Assembly: GCA_037443765.1 (NCBI GenBank)
Contig: JBBINS010000002.1
Span: forward strand, 8,386-72,385
Reading direction: 5' to 3'
Source of the DNA: CAIKZZ01 sp037443765
Lineage (GTDB): Bacteria; Pseudomonadota; Gammaproteobacteria; Steroidobacterales; Steroidobacteraceae
DNA: 64,000 nt
Both the position numbers and the translations under genes were made by a program. The notes below the pieces were generated by a model, which was not told the DNA's origin, made no database searches, and saw only the letters and a list, made by a program, of their open reading frames with translations. Position 1 is the first letter of the stretch. Each line of letters opens with the position of its first letter. Below, piece by piece: positions 26,945 to 35,200 of the stretch.

Positions 26945-27111
26945 CGTCCGAGCCTTTCTGGTCATGCGCGCCGGAGCGCGCCGGTAAGCCAAAGCAGCCA
27001 GCGGGGCAGCCGGAGCGCGGAGCGCATCGCGGTGCGGCGACGCGAGCCTCTGCCGCAGTCGAGCATCGCCATTGCAATCCGAGGGCTGTCCATCGCGGTC
27101 TCCGTCAGTCG

Positions 27112-27687
27112 CTATTCGTCGAGAAGCTGCCGGACCTCGGCGACGAGGTCGGCGTCGCCGGCGGCATCCAGCTCGCCGTGCGCGTAGCGCACGACGCCGG
27201 CGCGGTCGATCAGCAGCGTCAGCGGCACGTCCGGCACCGAGAAGCGACGGCCGAGGACCTTGTCCGCGTCGACGCCGTTGCGGAACTTGGCGCCGACCGC
27301 GCGCGCCAGCTCGGTCGCGCGGCTCGGGTCGTCGTCGAGGCTGATGCCGACGACGACCAGGCCGGCCTGCGCGTAAGTCGCATCGAGCTTCGCAAGACGC
27401 TCAAGGTACGTCCGGCACGACCCGCACCAGCTGGTCCAGAAGCCGATCGCCACGACCTCGCCGCGCCGTTCGGACAGGCGGAAATTGCGGCCGGTACCGG
27501 AGAACAGGCGCTGCACGATCTCGGGCGCCGGCTTGCCGATCAGCGGGTGATGCGCAGCGGGATCCGCCGCGCTCGAGGTCGCGACGACGCCGATGAGCGC
27601 GAGTGCGAGCACGAGGCACGCAGCACTGCGCCGGGACCGGGCATTCAACAGAGACAGCCGCCGCACCACCGTCGCCACGAACTCCAT
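27112..27687 (-). CDS. Thioredoxin-like/TlpA-type protein, exported or membrane anchored
   Basis: A 191-residue protein with an N-terminal hydrophobic segment (about residues 22-40) and a thioredoxin fold of the AhpC-TSA/redoxin kind. The active site is CGSC (Cys 88 and 91) in FWTSWCGSCRTYLERL, and the cis-Pro is in VPDVPLTLLIDRAG. It acts in the periplasm on disulfides or as a thiol peroxidase-like reductase. It lies 167 bp upstream of the motor operon on the same strand, and a second TlpA protein is encoded at 39531, beside c-type cytochromes. Confidence 0.88.
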   Translation of the reverse strand: MEFVATVVRRLSLLNARSRRSAACLVLALALIGVVATSSAADPAAHHPLIGKPAPEIVQRLFSGTGRNFRLSERRGEVVAIGFWTSWCGSCRTYLERLAKLDATYAQAGLVVVGISLDDDPSRATELARAVGAKFRNGVDADKVLGRRFSVPDVPLTLLIDRAGVVRYAHGELDAAGDADLVAEVRQLLDE

Positions 27688-28021
27688 GTTGTCGAGCCCA
27701 GGGCAACACGCTCAGCTCGCGTGTCGCGAGCGGCTGGCGTCCAGCGACGCACGGGCCGCCACAAAACCGGACACGGCCACTCGCGGCAACCCCGCTTTCC
27801 GTCGTTCAACGGACCGGTAGCTTTGCGTCCTCGCCTCGCGACGAGTTTGCCCTTGGCAGATTTTGTAAAGCTCGCACGCACGCCCGGCACTGTCAACGCG
27901 CAGGAACGACACAGAGTGATGGACGCTTCACAAAAACGCCCGCTAGCGGTTTTGAGCTATTCCGAGTCGCCGGATGGCGACAGGCGCACGCACCACCCGC
28001 GCCATCACGGCGTGGGACGTG
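27688..28021. other. Intergenic region, no gene seen
   Basis: This 334-bp stretch lies between two minus-strand genes and is AT-richer near 27840-27960. It holds a short palindrome, CCGCTAGCGG (27940-27949), flanked by an A run on one side and TTTT on the other. That could be a weak terminator for the methyltransferase gene on the minus strand or in either direction. No coding sequence was supported. Confidence 0.4.
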
Positions 28022-29386
28022 TCACGCGCCGTCGGCTCGCTCGCCGTTGCGATGCAGGCGTTCGAGGAGCCCGCGCAGCGCGCTGCGGGCCTGTGCCGCG
28101 GGCAGGAGGCCCTGCTCGGCGACGATCCGCGTCAGCTCGTCGAGTGACCGCCGCCCGTCGACGAGCGCGAGCAGCACGGCCTGGATGCGGCTGGCGTCCG
28201 CCGCGAGCGCCAGCGCGTCGGAGCGCGGCACGGGCACGGAACCGTCTCGCAACCACGGCGGCGCGGTGGACTCCTCCGGCTCGCGCGGTCCGCGGCGACG
28301 CTTGTCGGCCGCAAACAGCGCCACCGTCTCGACGCGGCCGTGCCGGCTCGCGGGTGAGCGCATGTAGGGCAGCGTGGCATCGCGCTGCGAGGCGACCTCG
28401 AAGCCCGCCGCGGTCACGATGTCGCGCACCTCCTCGGGCCCGTACCGGAGACCCGGGCGGCGCCACGGGAACGCGAGCGACCCGAAGTTGACCCAGCGCC
28501 CCCCCGGCACGAGCAACCGGTTGATCGCGAGCGCGACCGATTCAAAATCGAGGTCGACGATGTCGATGAGCCACGGCGTGACGACCGCGTCGAAGCTCTG
28601 CGCCGCAAACGGCGCGCGCCAGGCGTCGGCAAACACGAGCTCGAGGCCCGGCCGTGCGGGCGCCGGCGCCGCCAGCTCGCGCCGGATGGCTGCATCGGCG
28701 CCCGTGCGCGGGGCGATCGGGAACTCGTACAGCTCGACCCGGCCGCCACGGACCACACGCTCGGCGACGAGCAGCAGCAGCGGGTTGATGTCGAGCGCGA
28801 CGGTCAGCGACTGCGCACCGTGTTGGTGCAGGTCGTACGCGAGCCGTCCGCCGCCGGCGCCGAGCACGAGCAAGCGCCCGCCTCGCCCGGCGAGCGCCGC
28901 CGCCACCTCCGCGTGCGAGGCTTCGTTCTCCTCGGTGCCCCAGCACCAGTCGCGGTGCACGTTGGCGTAGTAGGAATGCAGGTCCTGGCTGAGGGGCAGG
29001 CGCTCGCCGAACGCGAGCGGCGTCGCGCGCGGCATCGGCAGCGGCGCGAGCATCAGCGGCTGCAGCAGGAGCCGCACCAGGCGTGCCTGCTCGCGGTAGG
29101 CGTCGCGGAGCGCGACCAGCCGGCTTCGGGTGCTGTCCCGGGGGGCAATCACCAGGTCGGCCTCCGCGGCGCGCTCGGCGGCCGCAAACTCCTCGAGATA
29201 CAGCGTCAGGCGATTGCGCCATTCCCCGAGGGCGAGTTCGGGGTCCGCGAACAGCCACGGCAGGCCGTCGAGCCGCGGGTACTCGACGCGGCAGCCGCGG
29301 CACGCAAAACCGTCGGTCGCCGCCACCAGCGGCGCGCGCCGGCAGCGCGGGCACTGCAGCGAGTCGAGGAAACCGGGATCCGCCAT
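28022..29386 (-). CDS. SAM-dependent methyltransferase with N-terminal Trm112-like zinc finger
   Basis: A 454-residue protein from ATG 29386 (a TTG at 29404 is possible). The N-terminus is a Trm112-like zinc ribbon with Cys 12, 15, 29 and 32 (QCPRCRRAPL...CRGCRVEYP). The middle is a class I methyltransferase: motif I LLVLGAGGGRLAYDLH (about 172-187), acidic loop ALDIN, and a C-terminal motif LLVPGGRWVNFGSLAF. The motif I context and the W-x-N-x-G-P/S-L segment resemble the carnosine N-methyltransferase (N2227) family. Residues about 390-454 form an extra helical domain of winged-helix/PqqD-like character. The substrate is unknown. A GC hairpin separates it from the upstream operon. Confidence 0.75.
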   Translation of the reverse strand: MADPGFLDSLQCPRCRRAPLVAATDGFACRGCRVEYPRLDGLPWLFADPELALGEWRNRLTLYLEEFAAAERAAEADLVIAPRDSTRSRLVALRDAYREQARLVRLLLQPLMLAPLPMPRATPLAFGERLPLSQDLHSYYANVHRDWCWGTEENEASHAEVAAALAGRGGRLLVLGAGGGRLAYDLHQHGAQSLTVALDINPLLLLVAERVVRGGRVELYEFPIAPRTGADAAIRRELAAPAPARPGLELVFADAWRAPFAAQSFDAVVTPWLIDIVDLDFESVALAINRLLVPGGRWVNFGSLAFPWRRPGLRYGPEEVRDIVTAAGFEVASQRDATLPYMRSPASRHGRVETVALFAADKRRRGPREPEESTAPPWLRDGSVPVPRSDALALAADASRIQAVLLALVDGRRSLDELTRIVAEQGLLPAAQARSALRGLLERLHRNGERADGA

Positions 29387-29423
29387 GGGCACAGCATGCC
29401 GCAAGGAGCCACCGGACGCAGCC

Positions 29424-29448
29424 CGGCCCGCCCCGGACGGGCGGGCCG
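29424..29448 (-). terminator. Strong GC hairpin after the DUF1501-like gene
   Basis: CGGCCCGCCC pairs with GGGCGGGCCG (10 bp stem, 5-nt loop) 18 bp beyond the stop of the DUF1501-like gene on the minus strand. There is no T tract, but the position between operons fits a terminator in a high-GC genome. Confidence 0.45.
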
Positions 29449-29466
29449 CCGGCGGTCGGCGTCGCG

Positions 29467-31080
29467 TCAGCCGCCGATCTTGCCGTTGACGATCGGGGCG
29501 AAGGCCGTCAGCGCGTCGAGCGCCGAGCCCGTACCGAGCGCCTGGTCCGGGAAGACCTGCGAGAACATGGCCTGCTGGCCGTGCAGCGCCATGTAGTTGA
29601 GGAGCACCGTCTGCACGAGCAGCAGCACGTTGTTCGCCGCGGGACTTGCGGACGCGTCGACGTTGCCGCCCGGGTTCGTGAATGCCCCGATCTGCTGGTG
29701 ACGGGCCGCCGCCAGCCCGCCGGCGCCGTCGAGCAGCTGCGGCCGTCCGCCGGGGTTATAGACGAGGAAGTAGGTCGCGGCGACGCCGCCGTTGTCGCTC
29801 GTCCACATGAACTTGCCGCGGCCGTCGACCGAGGTGTCGACCTGGCCACCGGCGGAGATGCCGCCGTCGCTGAACACGTAGACCATCAGCGGCTTCTGCA
29901 TGCGCGCCGCATATTCGAGGCAGGCGCCGATGCAGCGGCCGGCACGCAGGTCGCGCAGCTCGCCGGTCGCCCGGCCCTGTCCGTGGTAGTCGTAGCCGCC
30001 CATGCTGATCGTGCCGGCCCCCGCGTAGCCGTTGACGACCATCTTCATGATCGCGGCCGTCTTCTGGAACTCCGGATCGCCCTGATACTCGGCCTGGCTG
30101 AAGATACCCGAGCCGCGGGTCGCGCTCTGGTCGACGATCTGCGGATCGAGGTCGGGGTTGAGCGCCGACGGGCTGGAGAAGTTCTCGGCGAGGTACGCCG
30201 ACTTCACGTAGTTGCAGTTGGCCGCGGACTTCACGGCGGCGTCGGCCGCGAGCTGAGTCGAGACGTTGGAGAACTTCTGGCCGCTGATGCGCGACATCGA
30301 CTCGAGCACCGAGACCGCGTCGGCCGGGTTCGTGAAGAGCTGGCCGAGCACGCCGGTGTCGACCAGGCCGGTGACGTTGCTCGCCTGGGTCACGACGGTG
30401 GGCGTCAGCGCCGGATTGACCATCGACAGCGGCGCCATCGAGTTGCCGCCGGACTGGCTCGCCTGCGAGCCGATCAGCGTCAGCAGCTCGCCCTTGGCGC
30501 CGGCCATCGCGATGCCGTACATCGGATTGTGCGGGTTCGTGTTCGTGTCGTTGTTCGACAGCGCCGGGATCACGACGCCGTTGGTGGCCGCCTGCGTCGA
30601 GGGCGCCGTCCGTTCGAGAATGCCGCGGACGTGCGCGCTGTCGGAGTGGAACAGCAGGCCGAGCCGGTTCTCGATAAAGCTGCCCGTCGCGGAGGAGTTC
30701 GGCACCATGCTGCCGGGCAGACCCATCGCGCCGTACGCCGCCGTCGGCAGGAAGTCGGTCTGACCGCCGGCGCCGCCCACGAGCACGTTGGAGCCGGCGA
30801 TGTTGCCGCCGCCCGCGAGATCGAAGCAGATGAACGGGATCTTGCCGGCACCGCCCGTGATGCCGCAGGCGACCTTCTGCGCCAGGATGTCCGGATCGAG
30901 CGCCATCGCCCGCCCCGGATTGAGGAGCAGCCCGAGCGCCGTCGGCGCGATGACCGTGGCGGAGCCCGTCATGAAGCCCTGCGCGATGAAGTCGCGCCGC
31001 GTGACGGGACGCTTGTGGGACCCGTGGCGGATCGGCTCGTCCAGCTCGAGGGTCCGCGGCGGCTTGTTCCGGATGATCAT
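29467..31080 (-). CDS. Tat-exported DUF1501-like protein
   Basis: A 537-residue protein from ATG 31080, with GAGG upstream at good distance. A twin-arginine signal (VTRRDFIAQGFMTGSATV, Arg 28-29) predicts folded export. The body resembles the DUF1501 family, an alkaline-phosphatase/sulfatase-like fold: GGYDYHGQGRATGEL corresponds to the conserved G-G-W/Y-D-x-H block and LMVYVFSDGG to the following strand. It contains FDLAGGGNIAGSNVLVGG near the start. DUF1501 proteins usually sit beside cytochrome-domain proteins with LamG modules, as here: the upstream gene ends 22 bp away. Enzymatic activity has not been shown for this family to my knowledge. Confidence 0.75.
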   Translation of the reverse strand: MIIRNKPPRTLELDEPIRHGSHKRPVTRRDFIAQGFMTGSATVIAPTALGLLLNPGRAMALDPDILAQKVACGITGGAGKIPFICFDLAGGGNIAGSNVLVGGAGGQTDFLPTAAYGAMGLPGSMVPNSSATGSFIENRLGLLFHSDSAHVRGILERTAPSTQAATNGVVIPALSNNDTNTNPHNPMYGIAMAGAKGELLTLIGSQASQSGGNSMAPLSMVNPALTPTVVTQASNVTGLVDTGVLGQLFTNPADAVSVLESMSRISGQKFSNVSTQLAADAAVKSAANCNYVKSAYLAENFSSPSALNPDLDPQIVDQSATRGSGIFSQAEYQGDPEFQKTAAIMKMVVNGYAGAGTISMGGYDYHGQGRATGELRDLRAGRCIGACLEYAARMQKPLMVYVFSDGGISAGGQVDTSVDGRGKFMWTSDNGGVAATYFLVYNPGGRPQLLDGAGGLAAARHQQIGAFTNPGGNVDASASPAANNVLLLVQTVLLNYMALHGQQAMFSQVFPDQALGTGSALDALTAFAPIVNGKIGG

Positions 31081-31102
31081 GATGATTGCCTCGATAGTTC
31101 CG

Positions 31103-33631
31103 TTACTGCACCAGCATCGCGGCACTGCCCGCGACGGCCGCGCAGGCGGCCTTCGCAATCGTCGCGGTGCCCGTCGTATCCGCCGACACGGATGCCGCCA
31201 GCTTGTCGATCAGTGCGTTGACCTCGGTCGTGACCGACGCCGCGGACGGCTGGGTGGCCAGGAACTTGCCCGCCGCCGTGTTGGCGGTGAGCATCTGGTT
31301 GATCAGCGGCGTGATCAGCGCGTTGCGGCCATTCGTGTCGTAGGCCGCCGCCGGCGCCGCCCCGAAGTTCAGGCCCGGGAAGTACGCCGGGGCGAGCGTC
31401 GGGTCGCGAACCAGCGCGTCGCAGTACTGGATCGACAGCTGCGCGATCGCGGTCTGGTGCGACGCAACGAAGGCCTGGAAGTCCGTCACCGCCGGCAGCG
31501 ACTGCTGCAGCTTCGTGTACAGCGCGCTGACCGCCGCGTTGGTCTTCGGCACCGTGGTCATCGTCGACAGCGTCGTATTGATCCGCTCGAAGGTCCGCAC
31601 GCCGATGTCCGACGGCAGCGGCGAATCGGTCGGGATCGGCGCGATCGGCGTCGGATCGGTGTGCACGTGGGTCGCGGTCCCGATCTGCTCGAACGTCAGG
31701 AAGAACTGGTCGTACGACGGCCCCTTCTGCAGCGCGATCGTCGTACCCACCTTCGACAGCGCGACGGCACTGACGGCGCTCTTGGTCGGGTCGAAGCCCT
31801 GGCCGGTCACCGTCGTATTCAGCGGCGCGTACGCCTGGCCGACCGCTGCCTCGGCGCCGTTCACGCCGATGCGCATGCCCTTGATGACCAAGCCGCTGTA
31901 GTTGACCGTCGGATCGAGGCTCAGGAACACCGGCTGGTCGAACAGGTACGAGTAGCTGTCGTACTGCGACACCACGAACATCACGTAGCTCTGGTTGAGG
32001 CCCGTGAACTTGTCGACGTTGAACAGCAGGTAGTAGCGCTCGCCGACGCCGGCATTGAAGTTGGACTGCACATCGCTCGCCGACATGGCCTTGTTGTAGA
32101 GCGCGACCATCTTGATCAGTCCCGAGAACGGCCGGTCCGACGAGACCTCGTTGCCGAGCACGAGCGCGAAGGTATTGTCCCACTGCGACAGCGAGCCGCC
32201 CTTCTGCGGGTCACCGCTCGCGACCAGCGCGCCGTTGACGTAGATCTGGCGGCCGTTGATCGGATCGTAGGTCATCACGACGTGCTGCAGCGACGCCTGC
32301 AGGACCTGCTTCGCGTTCGGCGTCGACAGCGGCGGCATTCCGTTCGCGTCGGTGTTCGTGCTGCGCACGAACGCGTCGTAGTTGTACTGCGTCTGGCCGA
32401 GCGTGAAGTTCCGCTGCGTCGTGCCACCCGAGTAGGAAACGATGTACGCCTGCGTCTGCGTCACGTTGGCCGGCGCGACCCACGCCTCGACGCTGTACTC
32501 GCCCGTCGTCAGGATCATGTCGTGCAGCTTCGCGCTGCCGGTGGTCGTGCCCTGCAGCTTGCCCTTGTTCTGCACCTGCACGCCCCAGCCGCCGACCCAG
32601 GTCACGTCGCCCGACATGTCGAGGTTCAGCGCCGGTTCGACGCCGCTCGTGTCGTAGGCGACCGTGCCGGTTCCGGTCTTGAACTCGAACTTGGCGATCA
32701 GCCCCGTCTCGACGCGCGAGCCGCCGTTGTCGACGACGCCGTCGTACAGCGTCAGCGCCTTCGACAGGACGAGGTTCGGGTCGACCTGCGTGATCGGCAC
32801 CTGGTTCGCGAACGCCTGGATCGCGGCCAGCATCTGGGCCGATGCCGCGGCGCAGTCGCCGCCCCAGCAGTTGTGAAACTCGTCGTGCAGGCGAACGTAG
32901 AACCGCGACAGCGCCGGCGCGTCGAGATTCATCTTCGGCTGCGCGGCCGCGTAGGCCGCGTCGACGTCGGACTGCGCGAAGTACGGCGACTGCGCCGTCA
33001 CCGCGCTCGGCGAGTGGCAGCGCGAGCAGTACTGCGTCAGCAGCGGATACACCGTCGACGCGAACAGCGACGAGTTCGTCGGGAAGGTCCGCGACCCGCC
33101 GGCGTCCATGAGCGTCGGCGCGACCAGCTGCACGGCCGCCTTCGAGGCGCCCATCGTAACGCCGGCCCAGTTCTGGATCCAGGTCGTCATCGTGTCGGAG
33201 CAAGCCTGCGTGCTGGCGAGCCAGCAGTGGTGGCCGCTAGCGACCTTCGCGACGATCTTCGAGCCGGCGGGATTCGTGAGGTCGACCACCGTCTGCGCCG
33301 CCTGATAGGCCAGGTTGACGTCGTCGCTGCGGGCGAACATCGGGCTCTGGTTGCCCTGGATGTGGCACGCGCCGCACTTGTCGGTGGTCTTGACGTTGTT
33401 CCAGAAGTTGACGACGAACGCCTGGACGTCGCCGCTCGCCGGTGCCGGGCCCGTATAGCTCTGCGTACTGCTGCTGGGCGGCGTGACCGGGTTGGCGGCG
33501 GTCTGGACGCTGCCGGCGCCGCAACCGGCGACCAGCGCGCCGGCGACGACGGCCAGCGCCGCGAGGCGCAGTTGAGCCAGGACTGCCGATGTGCGCGGCA
33601 GGAGGGTATCGATTGAGCCGAAAGCCTTCAT
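31103..33631 (-). CDS. Lipoprotein with two cytochrome c modules and a LamG-like domain
   Basis: An 842-residue lipoprotein (lipobox LVAGC, Cys 37). The N-terminal 260 residues contain two tandem modules, each with a c-type haem site (CGACH, Cys 86; CSRCH, Cys 202) followed about 45-50 residues later by an H-x0-1-C-W motif (HHCWLAS; HNCWGGDC). The middle (about 325-520) is a concanavalin A/LamG-like jelly roll with YSVEAWVAPANVTQTQAYIV and INGRQIYVNGALVASG. The C-terminal 300 residues lack a recognised family. The arrangement recalls the PSCyt-LamG proteins paired with DUF1501 in Planctomycetota. It is predicted to sit in the outer membrane or cell surface and pass electrons. Confidence 0.8.
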   Translation of the reverse strand: MKAFGSIDTLLPRTSAVLAQLRLAALAVVAGALVAGCGAGSVQTAANPVTPPSSSTQSYTGPAPASGDVQAFVVNFWNNVKTTDKCGACHIQGNQSPMFARSDDVNLAYQAAQTVVDLTNPAGSKIVAKVASGHHCWLASTQACSDTMTTWIQNWAGVTMGASKAAVQLVAPTLMDAGGSRTFPTNSSLFASTVYPLLTQYCSRCHSPSAVTAQSPYFAQSDVDAAYAAAQPKMNLDAPALSRFYVRLHDEFHNCWGGDCAAASAQMLAAIQAFANQVPITQVDPNLVLSKALTLYDGVVDNGGSRVETGLIAKFEFKTGTGTVAYDTSGVEPALNLDMSGDVTWVGGWGVQVQNKGKLQGTTTGSAKLHDMILTTGEYSVEAWVAPANVTQTQAYIVSYSGGTTQRNFTLGQTQYNYDAFVRSTNTDANGMPPLSTPNAKQVLQASLQHVVMTYDPINGRQIYVNGALVASGDPQKGGSLSQWDNTFALVLGNEVSSDRPFSGLIKMVALYNKAMSASDVQSNFNAGVGERYYLLFNVDKFTGLNQSYVMFVVSQYDSYSYLFDQPVFLSLDPTVNYSGLVIKGMRIGVNGAEAAVGQAYAPLNTTVTGQGFDPTKSAVSAVALSKVGTTIALQKGPSYDQFFLTFEQIGTATHVHTDPTPIAPIPTDSPLPSDIGVRTFERINTTLSTMTTVPKTNAAVSALYTKLQQSLPAVTDFQAFVASHQTAIAQLSIQYCDALVRDPTLAPAYFPGLNFGAAPAAAYDTNGRNALITPLINQMLTANTAAGKFLATQPSAASVTTEVNALIDKLAASVSADTTGTATIAKAACAAVAGSAAMLVQ

Positions 33632-33644
33632 GTTCGATACTCCC

Positions 33645-34865
33645 TCAATTACCCATGCAGTAGGCAGCGGTCTCGGCGAACACGTTCTTCAGGGAGTAGC
33701 CCTGCGTGAAGTGCCCGACCATCGTGCTGACCTGGTTACGATCGGCGGCGTTCGACGGCGCGCGTAGGCAGACATTCGTGAACACCTTCTGGACCTGGCA
33801 CTGCGCGAACTGGGCGCTCGCGCCGAACTCGGCGCCGAGCGACTTGGCGCCGTTGCCGCTACCGGGCTGCGACTGGTCCCAGCCCATCAGGGCGTTCTGG
33901 CCGGCGCGCCAGCGGTTGTCCCAGTGATCATCCGGCGTGATGTACCCCTGGGGGAACACGGTGTTGTTGTGGAAGTACTTGCCGACGACAGTGCCCGGCG
34001 TGTACGCGATCGCGCCGTTGTCGGTCGTGGTCGTGTCGATGTAGTCGTAGAAGGCGAAGGCCTGGGCCATCGGATCCATGCCGGAGTGGCAGCCGACGCA
34101 GTTGTTCAGGAACACGCGGCTGTCGCCGCCCGGGCTGCGGCTGACGTCCTGGCGGATCCGGTCGGTCGGCCGGCTCGTGTCCATCACCTGCGCCAGGTCC
34201 GTGCACATGTGGTTGATCATCGTGAAGCGGAACATCCGACGGTTCGTACCGGCGCTGAAGAACGCGCGGGCGGCGGCGCGGGTCGTCAGCACGCCCGCGG
34301 TCGCGGCGGCCGGCAGCCCGGTCGTCGCGGACTGGGGGGCGCTGACCAGCACGTCGCGCAGGTTCAGCGACTGCGCTTCCATCTGCACGTAGTGATCGTT
34401 GGCGGAGTTCGAGTAGGCCGGCAGCCCGAGGCCGCTCTTGCCGACATAGATGATGTCGGCCGACAACACCGTATTGAACGGCACCTCGTCGCGCACCATG
34501 CCGACGACGGTCGCGACGTAGTCGTTGAGGGGCGCGAAGGCGGTCTGGTCCGTGTTCGTCCACGGCATCACGAAATTCTTCAGCACGACCGAGTAGAAGT
34601 TGCCGTTGGCATCGTCGATTGCGAGCAGCGCGGCACCCTTTGCATCGCCGCCGCCGATCTTCGCCTGCATGGCGTCGAGCACGGCCTGCGTCGGCGGCGC
34701 GCCGTTCAGCCGGTCGTGGATGCGCATCGCCTGCTCGCGCGACGCCGCGAGCGCCTGCCCGGCCGGCATCGCCAGCACCGCGAGCAGCAGCGCGAGCAAC
34801 GTCGCGCTCATCGCCCGCGTCGGGCGTGCTCCGTTCGTCTGCCTCATTTGCATCGCTGCGTTCAT
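33645..34865 (-). CDS. Exported mono-haem cytochrome, DUF1588/DUF1592-like
   Basis: A 406-residue protein with a signal peptide ending near GQALAAS and a single CxxCH haem site, NNCVGCHSGMDPMAQAFAFYD (Cys 256; first residues cited only). This CxxCHxxMDPxxxAFxxxD pattern is the signature of the DUF1588/DUF1585-type cytochrome regions of planctomycete-type proteins. A second Cys pair appears near the C-terminus (AQCQVQKVFTNVCLR). It is the first gene of a three-gene minus-strand operon (gaps 13 and 22 bp), with the control region shared with the divergent HzsA-related gene. Confidence 0.75.
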   Translation of the reverse strand: MNAAMQMRQTNGARPTRAMSATLLALLLAVLAMPAGQALAASREQAMRIHDRLNGAPPTQAVLDAMQAKIGGGDAKGAALLAIDDANGNFYSVVLKNFVMPWTNTDQTAFAPLNDYVATVVGMVRDEVPFNTVLSADIIYVGKSGLGLPAYSNSANDHYVQMEAQSLNLRDVLVSAPQSATTGLPAAATAGVLTTRAAARAFFSAGTNRRMFRFTMINHMCTDLAQVMDTSRPTDRIRQDVSRSPGGDSRVFLNNCVGCHSGMDPMAQAFAFYDYIDTTTTDNGAIAYTPGTVVGKYFHNNTVFPQGYITPDDHWDNRWRAGQNALMGWDQSQPGSGNGAKSLGAEFGASAQFAQCQVQKVFTNVCLRAPSNAADRNQVSTMVGHFTQGYSLKNVFAETAAYCMGN

Positions 34866-35200
34866 GGCAACTCACTCGCGGTCAGATTGAAACTCGAAAC
34901 GACTATATCGATAGGCATTCGCAACGGTAATGTCTCAGGACTGCGACATTCGCGCAGATGTGAATCCCATCTCAGACCACATGAAAGTCGCTGTGCTGCG
35001 ACATTACGGGCGGTGGGCGGTGCGGGTTACTCTCGCGTTATTCGAAGGCCTCGGAACACATGAATACGGGATTCGTCATGGCCGAGGCTGTGAGCGTGTT
35101 AACAGAATCTGGTGTCGGCGGACGACATGATGCGGTTCGCTTCACTCGTGCTGCGCGCTTCACGCGCGGCGCGAGCGGCGCGGCCGAAGCGAGGATGCGG
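34866..35200. promoter_or_regulatory. Divergent control region with repeated CTGCGACATT elements
   Basis: This 335-bp gap between two divergent operons contains no supported gene. CTGCGACATT occurs twice in the same orientation, at 34941-34950 and 34996-35005, 55 bp apart (about five helical turns). The first copy also forms an inverted repeat, AATGTC-N10-GACATT, at 34929-34950. The region is AT-richer than the flanking genes. A shared regulator that binds both copies is likely; no regulator gene is adjacent. Confidence 0.55.

Noticed and set aside
27932..27953. A-run, CCGCTAGCGG palindrome and T-run as an intrinsic terminator
   Set aside because: The stem is only about four base pairs with almost no loop, too weak to list as a separate terminator; mentioned in the intergenic entry.
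30788..33616. A 942-codon open frame antisense to the cytochrome-LamG and DUF1501-like genes
   Set aside because: Arg/His-rich shadow without motifs. The opposite strand shows haem sites, lipobox and Tat signal.
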